In this document: in pieces, positions 46,762 through 59,761 of the stretch | How positions within the stretch are numbered: the stretch's first letter is position 1 | Layout of the letters: every line of letters starts with the position of its first letter | Source of the DNA: Poronia punctata | Lineage: Eukaryota; Ascomycota; Sordariomycetes; Xylariales; Xylariaceae | Direction: 5' to 3' | Length of the DNA: 64,000 nucleotides | NCBI GenBank assembly: GCA_022579005.1 | Contig: MU401476.1 | Coordinates: forward strand, 62,001 to 126,000 | Notes under the pieces: model-generated | Database searches by the model: none | What the model saw: only the letters and a program-made list of their open reading frames with translations | Told to the model about the DNA's origin: nothing | Program-made: the position numbers and the translations under genes

Positions 46762-49206
46762 GAGTGGTGATGTTGCTGCATCTGTCCTAGTATTTTTTTT
46801 TTTTCTCTTCTTCTTCTTTTCTTCCCACGGCCGATGATATAACCGACAATGGGCTGTGATTTTTTCGTCTTAGTGAGCCTGGTATTCTCTTATCAAGATG
46901 TTTCTGTATGATGGCGAGGGCGACGATGGGAAATCGACGCGGGATAGGTACCTACCTACCTAACCTGGATTACTTCATTGAGATTGAAGTCGTGAACCCG
47001 CCAACTGGTGGACATCTGCTCGATGTTGAAGACAGCTGTTGCAAAAAGTTCCAGCAGGTGCAGCAAGGTAGGTAGGTACCTGTGTATCTACAATATTAAA
47101 CGATTACTGTAATTGGTTAACTCATCGTTGTGCTATTCTTAGCTTGTCCAGCCCGCCGGGATTGGTGGGCTGATGGGCTACCCAGTATTAATACCTACAC
47201 GTACAATGTAAGGCGTCTGACATGTACACAGTAGGGGTAATTACCTACTTCTTTCCCTTGTTTTACCTCCTATTATCAAGTCTACAAACACACATCCAAA
47301 AAAAAAAAAATCCAAAATATTCATGCAACATGGAAACAAAATCCATCTCCTTACAAATACCTACCTATACCACGGCATAAGGAAAAGACGACTAATAAGT
47401 TATAAAGGTATCAACTCATTATATACTCGTAGGCTGGTGGCTCAGAAAAGTAGCCTTGGTTGATAAGCTTTTGTTGAGCAAGCCAATCAATCGTTTGAAA
47501 GGAGGAGGCGGAGGGGGAGGAGGTCGAGATGAGAAACAGTAAAACTAGGTAAGTACCTAGTCCAGGTATTAATATCTAATCTTAATCCGCGACCGAGTCC
47601 CTACCCTCCCCCAAAATTCCTACATGTAGTCTAGACTACATTCATACTAGTTTAACGTAGGCTGAGGGTTTGGACCCGTCTTACGTGCCTTTTTTGGTGT
47701 GGGACACAGCTGCCGGGTAATTTCGCTTTTCCTGAAGACCACCCCTTCCATTGTTCATACATCCAATCTGATCGTCTTCTAAAATTCCACACGCAGCCAT
47801 ATTTTTTTTTCTTCTTTTTCTTTTCCATATGTCGTGCTTATAAAAATCTTGCTCGGCTGCTTACAGGTAACACCAGAAAGAAGATTTAAAGTAAAGAGCT
47901 GAGATTTAAGGCGTTAAATTATTGTCTATCAGCCGCATTACAAAATAGTAAAAAAGGGGTTACCTATTATCTAGACAGGAAACATTGCAAGGTAGTAAAC
48001 TAGACCAGGTAATGTACCACAGCCCTACCAAGTTAGACAATACCTATACTGTAGACTAGACTAGTAGGTACATACCTAGTCCATACGCTTATGCTATTTA
48101 TATTTATTATATAAGCACCGCCTAGGTTAGATTGGGGATAGCGTCAGGTTTTTTTAATTTGCAGCAGTCAGGTTTTCATACTATGTACTAGTTATGCATG
48201 TCTGTGCATGTCGCCTTTAACCTAGATCAGCCCAACGGCCTTACAGGATATCCTCGTGGGACCCATTCCGATGTCCTTTTAGAAAAGCGGTTAGGTTAGG
48301 TCCAGGAAGGAGTACGAGTAGCATAATTAATACCTACACCAAAAGTCGTAGGGCTTACGGACGGTGAAGAAAAGAAGAGGGGGGGGGGGAATGTACTTGC
48401 AAACCTGATTACAAGAAGCATGTGCCTAAAAGTTTAACAACTGATGGATAGATGGGAAATAAAGATGCTTTGGAATTCAAGGGAAAGTGACCAATATATA
48501 TCCAACAACAACAAAAAAAAAACGCCGTTCGGGTTCCTCGTTTTTTTCACGTTTTCTTCCTGTCAAAGTCGAGGTACGTCTCTATGATCTAGGTATCTAA
48601 CCGCCGACGCCAACACCCTTCCCTTTTTTGAAAAAATGGAGAAAGTAAGTAATCTAGCGTCTTGGCATTTCATCCCAGCCCTTTTTCAGCTTATGCAAGT
48701 CGCGCAGCAAACACAAAAGGTCTATTGGTTAATCTTCCGCCTGACCCTCTCTTCCTATCCGGAAAATGGAATAGTCTCGAGGCTGAATTGAATGTTTTGT
48801 TGTCAAGGGACTCGGGACTTTGTCACTTTTACTGAGAGTACCTAGGTAGTAGTAAGGGCGGATACCCGGGAAACCAATGACAGCTAAGTCTAGAGGAAGA
48901 CGAAGAGAGATATGAAAGTTGGGGGGGAAAAGTACCTTTTTTGTACTATACTGTAAGAACAACACGTCTTGTTACCTACTCGTACACTCCAACATCATTT
49001 ACGTGTACGAGACGTGTACCTACATGTGTAATACCTACACGTCGGTTGTTCGCGTGCGTGCGGCATAGGGCAGGACACGACAGGATCCGGCTAGTCTACT
49101 CGTAGCGTAGCTTGTCTGTCTGCGCCATCCATGAAATCCATCCATCCATCCACGCCATGCGGCGCCTACGCCTAGCTCGCCATGAACTCGGAGAGAGAGA
49201 GAGAGA
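46762..49206. other. Intergenic region rich in TAGGTA elements
   Basis: No gene seen. TAGGTA/TACCTA copies are dense at 46945-47080 and 47990-48090. TACTCGTA or its complement is near 47425, 48308, 48978 and 49098. A G-run lies near 48380-48390. Confidence 0.5.
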
Positions 49207-49228
49207 GGGGGGGGGGGGGGGGGGGGGG
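49207..49228. repeat. Poly-G run after a GA repeat
   Basis: About 22 G follow a GA microsatellite. It lies left of the assembly gap and borders the left copy of a duplicated segment. Confidence 0.85.
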
Positions 49229-49229
49229 T

Positions 49230-49504
49230 TGAACCGGATTTGGCCTTTGCCCCCGGGGGAGTGTTTGATTTATAACAAACCCTGTAAAAACTACCGTAAT
49301 TTTTTGGCAGGACAAACAAAAAACNNNNNNNNNNCCCCGCCTCCGCCCCCCGCGGCCCCCGCCCCCCCCCCCCCCCCCCGCCCCCCCCCCCCCCCCCCCC
49401 CCCCCCCCAGATCCGGATATGGCCTTTACCCCCGGGGGATTGATTGATTAATACCTAACCCTGTCAAACCTACCGTACTTTTTTGTCTAGACAACCAAAA
49501 AACC
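49230..49504. other. Assembly gap flanked by a diverged direct duplicate
   Basis: Ten N at 49325-49334 and a C-rich, almost pure poly-C tract at 49335-49408 lie between two near-identical segments in the same orientation: 49230-49324 and 49409-49504. Both contain CCGGAT.TGGCCTTT, then CCCCCGGGGGA, CCCTGT, CTACCGTA and a T-run. I judge them about four-fifths identical by eye. This looks like one locus assembled twice from poor reads at a homopolymer, so the local order should not be trusted. Confidence 0.8.
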
Positions 49505-49849
49505 AAAATCCTTCCTTGGAATTCCCTTTAACGAGTAGGTAAGGTAAGGTAAATTAGTATCGGATCTTCCCTTTCTCTTTCCCCCTTCCCCCTTCCCCAT
49601 TCCCTCATCCTTACCTTCTTCTCCTCTTCTTTCTTTCTTTCTTCCTTCTTCCCCCCTTCCAGTTCCTTTTTTACTGGGTGGTGAGTTGAGAAGTGAAAGT
49701 GAAAGTGATCGTCACGGGTTTTTATTTTTTGGGACGGACTGGGTTTCTTTCCTTTCAGCCTTACAACATATTCTTCAAAGGGAAAGAATCATCATCGTCT
49801 TGAGAAAAGGGAAAGGAAAAAAAGAAAGAAAAAAAAAAGAGGAACAATC
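49505..49849. promoter_or_regulatory. Pyrimidine-rich promoter or leader of the membrane-protein gene
   Basis: A long CT-rich tract (about 49560-49670) is followed by a purine-rich leader that runs into the start codon at 49850. CT-rich tracts commonly precede transcription starts in filamentous fungi. Confidence 0.45.
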
Positions 49850-51442
49850 ATGTCAAGACGCGGCTTAATAGCTACCGCCGCCGCCGTAGTAGCGGCCACC
49901 ACTACCACGGTCCAGGCATTAGCATTCCCGGGAACACCAGCCCAGGCAACGGTGGCCGCTGCCGTAGTGCCCGACCCGACGTTCTATAAACCGACCGTCA
50001 CGGATGGGCCGAGTATATATGAGTTGGCGAGGAGAGCCGACGACGAGTTTGTCCCGACTTGGCTACTCGCCGAGGATAATACGTGTGGTTATATCTCTGG
50101 AAGAGCAGGTGAGCAAGTCTTTTTTTTTTTTCCGTCCCTTTTCCTTCCTATTTTTGCCTTTCTTATATTTTTGAAAGGGGGAGGGGGAAAGGAGTTGATT
50201 GGTAGCTAACTAAGAGTTTTCAAAAAAAAAGGCGTCGCATATACCTGTGCTGTGGATTATACCTGCGGCCTCTACATCACCGAGGGTTACGGTGCGGTGG
50301 GATGTTGTTACGAAGGATCGGACTGTGGTGTACGATACGATTGTATGGATTACAACCAGATATCTACTTCTAGCGAGTGCGATAGTGGATGTATGCAGGA
50401 TACGTTGACGGCAAAATGGTAAGCTTATTCCCCCCTTTTCACGAAAGTGACTTCAATGTTATGAGCTAACATTTGAATGAAAAAAAAAAGCACTGATTCC
50501 GCTTACCCCTATTGCGCAACCATATCCTTCTTCAGCGGAATCAGCGACTACTACTGCGCCGGGTTAGAAATCTCGACAATACAGCAGATATACACGACAT
50601 ATAACGGGCAGACGGACGCGCCCGAATGGACCGAGTACATCCTAACCGACGACGAGGCCTCGTCATCTTTCACCGAGATCGAGTCGTCGTCCAGCACGGA
50701 TGACGGGGATTTCTTCCCATCGGCCACGACAGACGGCTTCGGCGGCAGCAGCTTCACACCCGAACCAACCGCCGATAACGACCCAGTCGACGTCGACAGC
50801 GGAAGTAGCCAAAGCAACGGCGACGGCAACAACGACAACCACGGATCCAAAAAATCCTCTACCCCCGTAGGTCCCATCGTCGGAGGCGTAGTAGGCGGTG
50901 TAGGAGCCCTCGGACTCATCGGTCTAGCCGCATTCTTCCTCATCCGCCACAACAAGAAGAATTCCAACGCCGCCGCCGCCAATACAGCCGCTACAGCAGG
51001 ACCAGTAATGCATCAACATCAACAACCGCCACCTGGTAATAATGGCATCCCAGGCTATGCACCATACGACCCCCATCATCCACAACAACAACAACCACCA
51101 CCACCTCATCAGGGAGGATGGTATGATCAGAAACCCGCCGGATTCGTAGACATGACCACGACACCCGTACCCGTAGACCGAAACGATTCTACCAGTCCGT
51201 TGTCTTCCCGCCTCTCCGATGCTAGGTATAGTCAACAATCATCACCAGCACCACCGCAACCTCCTCACAGCCCCACCACGAGCTGGGTACATCATAATAA
51301 TAATAATAACGTCGCCCACGCGCACGCGCACGCGCCCGCGCCTGGTGGTGTCCCTCCTACTGTACATGAGGCTGGCGGGAATCCTGTCGGTCAGGTGGAT
51401 TATAATGCCCATCATCGGGGAGAGTTTCATGAGTTGGGGTAA
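49850..51442 (+). CDS. Cys-rich single-pass membrane protein (Mid2/Wsc-like layout)
   Basis: Exons 49850-50108, 50232-50418 and 50491-51442 encode 465 residues. A signal peptide covers about residues 1-25 (Ala/Thr/Val-rich after MSRRG). A Cys-rich ectodomain spans about 75-185 (CGYISGRA; AVGCCYEGSDCGVRYDC; SECDSGCMQDTL; YPYCATISFFSGISDYYC), then a Ser/Thr/Asp-rich stalk likely to be O-glycosylated. One transmembrane helix lies near 270-298 (VGGVVGGVGALGLIGLAAFF), followed by a basic stop-transfer RHNKK. The cytoplasmic tail is rich in Pro, Gln, His and Asn. The layout matches fungal cell-surface sensors or wall-associated proteins, but the Cys pattern is not a WSC domain, so function is unassigned. 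Both introns end in an A-run plus G, a poor pyrimidine context, yet phases agree. Confidence 0.8.
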
Positions 51443-52188
51443 AAAGAGTTTTTGGGTGGTTTATTTTCATGGGTGCTCGGAATTTAAAAAAAAGAAATCG
51501 GTTGTGTCCAAAAAAAAAAAAAAAAAAAAAAAAGGAAGGAAGGAGCTTCCCGTCTGACATCCGATTTGGATACTTTTTTTTCCCGAGACCCGGTACTTAC
51601 CCTATTTGTGTCTATTCGATGTTTTATATTTTATGCGGCTCGTTCTGTAGGTAGTTAGAGCAATGTGATTAGATAAGAGACTGGAGGGTTACCGCACAAC
51701 TTGGTCTTGGGAAGCGTTTGAGTACGGAGTCGTGAGAGGCGTCTATGTATAGCTCTATATTTATCCAAGTTATTTCACTCGCACCGTAGAAATCTGACAT
51801 TATGTTTACAGATAGCATTGCGTGACTTTCGACTGTTTCAATGTCAGTGACTCAGGCCTGATTGGCCTGTTTAGTTGATGCCTGTATATCAATTCACTCT
51901 ACCACCTCATACAGTAGTAGGTTGAAAGATCCCGTCGATACTGATGAACAAATCCCTCGCTTTATCAAGGGAAGACAGTTGTTACATGACATAACCTTGT
52001 ATACAAGTAGGTATTTGGTTATCCATCATCATCAGTATATATATATCAAAATTGACCTCGGCAACGCACAAAATCGCCAAACCAACCGCTCCCTCAAACA
52101 CCATACATACATAGACTTGGTCATTCATTCATTCATACCATACGTTCCACTATTATCGCCCATATCAACCCGAGCTCGGTTGGTTTAT
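51443..52188. other. Convergent spacer with a poly-A run
   Basis: Presumed 3' UTRs of the flanking genes. A run of 24 A lies at 51510-51533. No gene seen. Confidence 0.5.
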
Positions 52189-54894
52189 CTAGTATTCGAC
52201 AAGCCGTAGCTTCTTCCCCACCTCCCTTCGTCTGGCTTGAGCAGCAGCACGTTCCGACGCCTTTGACTCGCCACGATCAAACCCGTCTGCGCGTGCCTTG
52301 AGTGCTTGAAGGAGCATTCCAGCATCGAAAAAGCCATCTAAGGAAACATACAAGTTAGTATAATGAATGGTAAAGAAAGAAACAAGGGAGGCAGAGATGA
52401 GGTATATTTAATTGACTTACATCCACCCAACTCATCGTCATCACTCATCGCAACACTTTCTTCCGTAGGTGACCGAGTACCATTTGACCATCTATTGGCC
52501 AGGTTCAGCCTCGTGGCTGTTTGATCCAAGCCGGTAATCATGCGTCCACGAGCCTTGAGCCGGTTGCTCGCCTTCACCTTGGCTGGATCGATCTCGCGAG
52601 CTCGCGATTGCTTGGCAGTGGCTGCTTTGCGCCCGGTAACGCGCAAGACACGGCGAATCTCGAGCAGGTAACTCTCGAGCGTGTCGACGAAACGCTTCGT
52701 CTGTCGATGCTTGCTTGAAACACAAATGTTGATGCCCTCGTCCTTGATGATGTACCCAATACCGAACCCGTCCCCAGATGTCGGACCGAATCCAAACTGC
52801 CGCAACGACGGGTTCCCGCAGTTAGACGTCGACAAGATTGTCGTGTTTAGTCTATCCCAACCCGCATCGGCGAAGATGGCTGGTACTGGATTCAAATCGG
52901 AATGCGACCGGGACCGTGAATGAGCGCTGTTGAGTCGCCGGCGCGGCTGGCCGTCGACGTCCATCGATTGCACCGAATCCTTCCCCGGGCTTCCTACAAT
53001 AGACTCTGGCGGGGAACCCAGCTCTGAACCACTCGAGTAGTCAGCGCTACTCGACCCTCGTCCGCTATCGCCATCTAGATATCTTTGCCAGAGACAAAAC
53101 AGCGCGTAGAGATGACGATCGCAGCCCTCGCCCTTGGCACACGACCGGGTGCTGTTGACATGTTGTTCGCACGCTTGCCGAAGTGCCTCCACTTTGGCCT
53201 CTGCTGGGTTATCGGCCCAGAATGTCTGGATAAAGTTGACCGACTCCTCCGTCACAGACCGAATAGCTTCGGTCCGGCCGTGCAAGTAAGCCTTGGTCAT
53301 GGCGGGTTCGTACATGCATTCCACCCTCCCGTAGAGCCCGTAATAGGCGGCCTGGAACGCCATCTGCACAAAGGCATCGGGCGAAAAGCCCATCGAGGTA
53401 ATGAAGTTCTTGCCGTACCCACCGAAATCCAGACACTCAAACTCATTCTGGCTGATCAGGTCAGCCAGCCGTGTTTCCGCAAATCGGACAGCGACGTTTA
53501 GTTCCGGCGTCATATCCCACTCCAACTTGTGAGGAGTCGTGGTGACGTCGCCAAAGCTTTCAGGGTCCCGCTTGCATGGGTCCGGGCTCGTCGTCTTCCA
53601 GAGGCTCATCGCCTGGCCATTGATCGTCCTGGCAAATCGGAGAATGGTATCCGTGTACACATCGCTAGCGAACCGCAGCACTGTGTGGCCGTCCACGCCC
53701 GTGTGTTCGAAGTTGATACCTGCGCTTCCGTTCTTGCACACGATAATCTGCAGCTTGTCGTACCATCGGTTGACACAAGTTCCGATCTGCACCCCCTTGA
53801 CCACCTCATTAGTGCCACAGAGCATATTCTGGCACAAGGCAGCCGCTGTGGCGGGCTCGGTATAGTCAAGACAAAGCATAAACAGAGCAGAATCGACTAT
53901 GCCCAGGCAGTCCGCATTGTTGGACCCTTCCTCTCGCGTCAATACGTCCCTTAGTCCCGACCAAGTTTTCCGGTTCTCGGTACTGAGGATCCCTAGTGCC
54001 CCCTTGGCTGCCTCCTGAATCGGCGTCTGCGCCGCATCATCGATGATGGTCTGCAGGTTGATCGAGATGTCTCGCTCGCTCATGATCAAGTCGGAATTAT
54101 CATCAAGCACATCGAACCAGTAGAACTGGCCATGGCAAAGCACAACAATGTGTTTGGAGTCCGGATCCTGTTCGATCTGACAGCCGTGGTCTGTCGGGAC
54201 ACGGGCTGTCCCGAAAAGTCGCGAGTACTGGTACATACAAAGTGGCTTACCCCTGACTGTGTCCGGCGGCAGCTCTTCCCGGCGCACAGCTCGGACAAAC
54301 TCCAGTGCTGACACGACAAGAGACGCAGCGCGCGTCACCTGGTTGTTCCTCGCTGGTGTTGGGTCATCTTCCAACAAGAAAAACGGGTTCAAGTTGAGGA
54401 CGACAGGGTTGTCAAAGTTTAGATATGAATCATACCCTACGGAACCATGTCAGCTACCGCCTCCTTCCTTGGGCATTCTCAAGGCACCACTTACAAAATT
54501 GCTCTATATAGCTGCTCTTCCCTGCTGCGTACTTCTGGAGCTTTTCTTGCAGCGTAGGACCGTCGGATTTCAGAAAGTCTTCGACTGCCAACTTCGTCTC
54601 GGCATGTTCCCTGGGTCCCTGTAGCGGCTTTAGGGCAGCCAAATACTTTCGGCACGAGCTTTCTAGCTCTGGAATAGGCAGTATGGGAAGGTCATCCTGG
54701 CCGGCAAAGGTGATCCCGCCTTCCTTGGGTTTCTCCGACATGGTTATGGTGGGGGGGATAGAAGCGGGAAACTGAGTGTCGGCAGTCCCGTTCACAGCCT
54801 GCCCAGCAGGCTTGGTCAACGATGTAGATGAAGTCGATGCAAGAGTCTCGCCAAGAGACTTGGGCATAGAAAAGATTCGAACTTGGGTGGGCAT
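52189..54894 (-). CDS. Carnitine O-acetyltransferase (Yat2/FacC type)
   Basis: Exons 54894-54495, 54436-52421 and 52337-52189 give 854 residues. The choline/carnitine acyltransferase domain starts near residue 70 (LPILPIPELESSCRKYLAAL). It includes SYIEQFWYDSYLNFDNPVVL across the first intron, the catalytic His in NFEHTGVDGHTVLRF (about H378), and the substrate-pocket STS near 669-671 (LNTTILSTSNCGNPSL). The last exon adds YGFFDAGMLLQALKARADGF. A Ser-rich insertion at about 589-648 distinguishes it from the compact mitochondrial/peroxisomal enzyme and resembles Yat2/FacC. The C-terminus (VEY) is not a peroxisomal signal. Reaction: acetyl-CoA + carnitine to acetylcarnitine + CoA, moving acetyl units between compartments during growth on acetate or fatty acids. 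A second in-frame ATG (54741) could give a form lacking the first 51 residues. Confidence 0.93.
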
Positions 54895-55689
54895 TTTGTC
54901 AGTTATGGTCCGACGGTATCAAGCATACAGAGGTGAGACAAAAGTGCTGATGTTCAGGCCGCGCAAAGCTGTGCGGTAAAAGTAATGACAATCTTGAAGA
55001 CAGTAAGATGGCATCCCATTCGAGTCGTCCACTTGGGGGGATCAGATGAGAGAGTGCAAAGTCATTCCAGACAAGGCTAATCAGAAGAAGAAATGGTGGA
55101 GAAGAGTTGTAAGATATATGTAAGTCGGAGACAGACGGCGATATAGGGAAATACAACGCGGGCGAGGTTGAATAATGTATAGATGAAATATATGTTTTAG
55201 TCTGGTTGTGGATCCGCAGCGAAGATGCCGAAAGGCGAGAAGAAAGGGAGGTATGGGGTCATGAGCATATGAGCCACTATCACATGTACAACTTGGAAGG
55301 GGCTTTGGAGAACATCTTGAACCCTACCCTGCGGCAAGGGATTTGATTGGATCGCGTGAGATCATGACCTAGGATAGCGACTCATCCGCAGCTCCGATAT
55401 TGCACAAATGAGACAACATGGAGAAAGCTCGACGATTTGCCGAAATATCTGGGTAAAAGCATTGTAAAGAGACAGAGGGTGAAATATCGCGTACCTCTTC
55501 AAGACGAGTCAAGCGAACCAATCCTACTAAAAACCGGAGTGGGATCTAGCGGGTACAGTAGCTGGCCGCGACGAAGATGCGCTCAGCACTTTAATGGATG
55601 TAATCGGAACTTGGAAGTTGACTGAAGACAAAAAAGAACCAGTACAACCCGGGGGGGAACCGTCACCCACACTCTTTGTACAAGCCGAC

Positions 55690-55719
55690 ACACTCTCTCT
55701 CTCTCACACACACACACAG
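55690..55719. repeat. Compound CT/CA microsatellite
   Basis: A (CT)n run passes directly into a (CA)n run in intergenic DNA. Confidence 0.9.
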
Positions 55720-58198
55720 AGTGAGATGTATACACGAGTTCGTCTTCCTTTGGGGTATTCAAGAGCGGTGGTAAACAATCCTGAAAATATCAACTAGAAT
55801 ATAATTCGGTAAATGCGGCTGCGCTCGGGGTTTTAATGCCAATAGCTTTTCTTCCGCTTTCCCGTTCAGTAGACCTCGAGGCCGAAAGGATGGGGCTGAC
55901 ACCGCAGCTGAGTCGCGGCCAGAGAGCTAACAAAAATGTGTTGGCTGCTGGAACAGGCATTATGACTTTGGTATGATAGCGGGCCGGCTGACTATCTGCA
56001 GGTGGTTCTACCTTACCTTCCAAGAGAATGAGCGACTGCAGTCAGCTGCAGGTGCAAGGTTCCACCTGAGCCTTCCCTCAGAACGGACGCTTTCTTGCGA
56101 TGACGAAGCGAGGGTAGCCAACAATAGACCCCACGGGGTATTCGATGGCGGTTTTCGATCTAGAGCACCGACAGACGTTTCGCGCCCGTGGGTCGTTCTC
56201 GGACAAGTGGATGGCTTTTGGTTGGATGAATCGGAGCAAAGGCGTAGATAAGAAGGCCCAGATACGGCTAGTACTTGGGTTAGTTCAGTTTGGAGGCACA
56301 GTCAAGTCCGTAAGCACACCTCCAGACTGCGTACATGTAGATGCTATCGCCGAGTAATTACTGTAATAAGACGGCAAAACAAATGGGGTTCCAAATTCCA
56401 ATATTTCACAAAGTCTTGTCCTCTTTATATACATCTACTGTCGTCTGGACAGTAAACACGGCTCACAGTCACAGTGATTGTCGAAATTAGAAAAGTCGCT
56501 GGCTTGGAGGGTGCTCGGCGTTGGGCGATGACGACGATACCCTCCTCATCATGTGCCGTCATTGGCTCCGACAAGAACCCAAAGCGGTTAATTAAAACTG
56601 GAGTTATTCGTGACCCCAGAGCCAAGCAAATTGAAACTAGAAGGTTTAGGGGTATTCGGTACATAAGTGCAACACCTAACTCCTTGTAGACTGATATACG
56701 TGTACAGGCAGACTGGAAGTGCGTTAGCAGTCAAAAAGGGGCTTCTTTCATGTGATAGACAAGCTCCCACGTTATTACACTTTCTGTAAGCATGTACTCG
56801 TAGACCCCTCCTAAACTAGTAGGATGTCCTCTTCTCACCATCCCCTGGGCAGCACGTATGATGCAACGTCACGAGTCTTGGCGACACCGAGTTGGAGTTT
56901 GTAAATCATTCTTTCTCTGGCCTTATTGCTCGGTTCTTCGGTCTGGGATGATGGTAAGCTGCATGCCAATGCAAGAGGATCCTCAAGCCATTGACTTGGA
57001 ACAAAACTAGTATGCAAGCACCAATAAACTAGATTTGTAGGACTTTTTTACCTATATCTCTTAGCTTCGAAGGTAGGTAATATTGCAGGAGAGCTGGTAA
57101 AGTTACCAGCGTCAACCCCGCAATATTTCGGTTAGGACCCGATCCACACCCCGCCTCTCGAACTTCGAAGCCCATGGACGATGATATTCTAAAACAGAAA
57201 TATCTAGCTCGTATAGGTTACGTAGTACTTTATGTTTTCCGTGGGTAGTGTAATACCATCGTTACTCACTAGGAAATACATTGATCTGACTCTGGATGGC
57301 GTCGCATACATAGGTAGGTACTTACCTGCCACCCTGCCTCTGTATTTGTGTAGTACACTAGTACCCAGACACCTCCAACACTACTAGCCATGCATTGTAT
57401 GTGCCGCTGATGTCTTTTTTTTCTTTACATACACTGACTCCTGTGTTTTTGTTAATAGGAAATCTGCATATGTACGGCAGAAACAATAAATAGAATAAGC
57501 GATACCAATTCAATATTTCCCTGAAGCATGGTGTTTCAAAGTAAGGTTACATGTTATTGTATGACATAACATTCGTGTCCCGGGTAGGACCGATGGCGCG
57601 GGAGAACCGGGCGCCAAGCCGGTCAGGTCAGGGTCCTACTCGTAGGTTAGAATGACCTTATTAGAATGGAGTTACGTGCAAGTACTTTAGGTATTTACCT
57701 CCCAAGTTTCCAGGTAGCTGGTCGGAAGCTCTTTCCCTTGTGCGACAAAACCAACACCTAAGTTTAAGTTGGCCTTAGGTAGAATGAGTTTTGCCCTTGT
57801 CAGTGATTCTCTACGCGTAGATTACCATTTGCATTCATCATTAGAAATTAGCAGATACTGCATGCCATGTGGTTGCATGCTTTGGAAATACCATGAATAC
57901 CCCCGCATTCTTTTCAATCCCACACTCTTTCAACCCGAGCTTGGCTAAGGTATTCTAATCCGGCTCGTTAGTGGAACTTTACGGCATATCTTGTTGATCG
58001 AGCCTCCATTCGGAAACGCATACTTACTGAGAAGAAACTAGAGTATATCACTGTGCTACGTATTACCTCATCATCTGTGTAGTCGGGTCAAAGCCAAGTA
58101 GACACACGTTTCCTGCACCATCAGACGTTCGGCCCCCCACCCATTCTCACCCGATCCGAAGCTCGGACCCTTTCACTACCGGCAGCCTCAAGCTTAAT

Positions 58199-58215
58199 CC
58201 CCCCCCCCCCCCCCC
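58199..58215. repeat. Poly-C run in the leader of the 2EXR gene
   Basis: Seventeen C end 17 nt before the start codon of the downstream gene, in its probable 5' UTR or core promoter. Confidence 0.85.
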
Positions 58216-58232
58216 TTTCTTATCTGGTAATT

Positions 58233-59761
58233 ATGTCTTTCCCTCATACGCTCCGGGACGAGCACTCTCCAATCAATATCCTTGAATTTCGGCTCCGGAG
58301 CGACGGCCTCGAAACAAAGGTGGTGCGGGAATTACCTCTGACGGCATGGCATGCCGCGAACAATCCCGTCTTCGGCCGTTTCACCGCGCTACCCCTGGAA
58401 CTCCGACTCAAAGTGTGGGAGTATTTTATAGTGCCGCGTATTGTCGAAATAGCGTGTTGTAAGTACAACGGCCCCCATCTAACTCCTCCACCCCGGATTT
58501 TTTTACCTTTAGCTTTTCACCTTTTCAAAAAGCCAACGGCGCTCCATTCATCGCTATCTATCCTGTCATATCCGCACGGCTTTTTTTTGGCTTACACACC
58601 GTTTCGCAATAATGTAGTTGGCGTAGATGAATCGGGATACCCTTTGTACGATTTTGAGGTCGAGCTGGGCTCACGGCAGCAGGGGATCACGCCTTCCGCC
58701 CCGGTTCTGTTATACGTGAACCGCGAGACACGGTCGCTGGCGCTGAAACATTACGAGCTGTCTTTCGAATGGAAGGGATCGCTTGTCCCAACAAGCCAAG
58801 ATCGGTCCCCAGCCCGCGCTCTTTATCCAGTTCCTACTTCAGCACCACCCCCACCACCCGAGTCCGTCACTTCGACCCAGGACTCGCGGCAAAATGAGTC
58901 CGCCCCAGTTGTAAGTTCATACCATGAGCTTCTCGGGGAACTACAGGGAGGGGGCGGTGGGGCGGTTGACACGCCGTGCGTCAAGGGCACAAAGGTCACC
59001 CCGCGTTCAGGTTCGCCGCCACGTACCTGGTTCAATTTCGGCCTCGACGCCGTATACCTGGTCGGCGCACTGGAGCCTATGGATAGTTTCGGCTTTAGCA
59101 ACCCGATGCCTTACTTAATACCGTCGCAGACGACGCGGCGCGTGCGCAAGACAGCCGTGGCCTTCAGCGCCCTCGACTACGGCTCTACGGGGCCGCAACA
59201 GATTTTTGGGACTCGTAAGTAAATCTGTTTGCATGTACTTATCCTCTTCAACCGACGTTAACCCTTGTTCATCCTATTATCTGTCTTTTGGTTCGCCCCT
59301 TTTCGGAAGATGAGCCGATATCGGCGGAGAGCATGGAAACAGCATACCTTACCATTTTATTAAATACCCCATGGCCGCGTGATTGACGATCGATAGTATT
59401 CCATGTGATCGATCGCTTTCAGCCCGTCGACGACGAGGTCTTGGTCTGTGTGACCTTACAGGACGAGAGAATACATTTGATGCTGGGCAACGAGACGCCT
59501 TTGGTAGGGGATAAAGGTGCTACTGATGGCTCAGGGCCCCAGGGTGATGATGGGACACCTGGTACGGAAGCTGAGATGAATATTTTGCAGACCATCTGGC
59601 GAGATTGGTACCGCGGGTCAATCGTCACCTCTCCGTTGGCGAAGATTAAGTTTGTGCTCATCCGAGAAGAAGATATGGAGGGGTATCTGTACGACTGGGC
59701 GATGAGGAATCCTGGCCCGCGGAAGAAGACGTCAGTAGCAGGGGATACCGTGGGCCGTTGA
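58233..59761 (+). CDS. 2EXR-domain protein of filamentous fungi
   Basis: Exons 58233-59214 and 59397-59761 encode 448 residues. The 2EXR motif lies near residues 45-75 (FTALPLELRLKVWEYFIVPR followed by IVEIACCKYN). Downstream is the family's region on family members returning to the seat (VLLYVNRETRSLALKHYELS) and a core (TWFNFGLDAVYLVGALEPMD). A Pro/Ser-rich segment (about 190-245) interrupts the protein. The second exon resumes VIDRFQPVDDEVLVCVTLQD, supporting the 182-nt intron, though a small extra exon inside it cannot be excluded. Proteins with this domain are very numerous in Pezizomycotina genomes, and their function is unknown. Confidence is good for the gene and family and absent for the role. 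Confidence 0.78.

Larger units (their letters stand above)
54895..58232. other. Intergenic region, 3.3 kb
   Basis: It includes the promoter of the carnitine acetyltransferase gene on the left and of the 2EXR gene on the right. It holds a CT/CA microsatellite (55690-55719), TACTCGTA near 56793 and 57638, and a poly-C run at the right end. No ORF has coding character. Confidence 0.5.
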
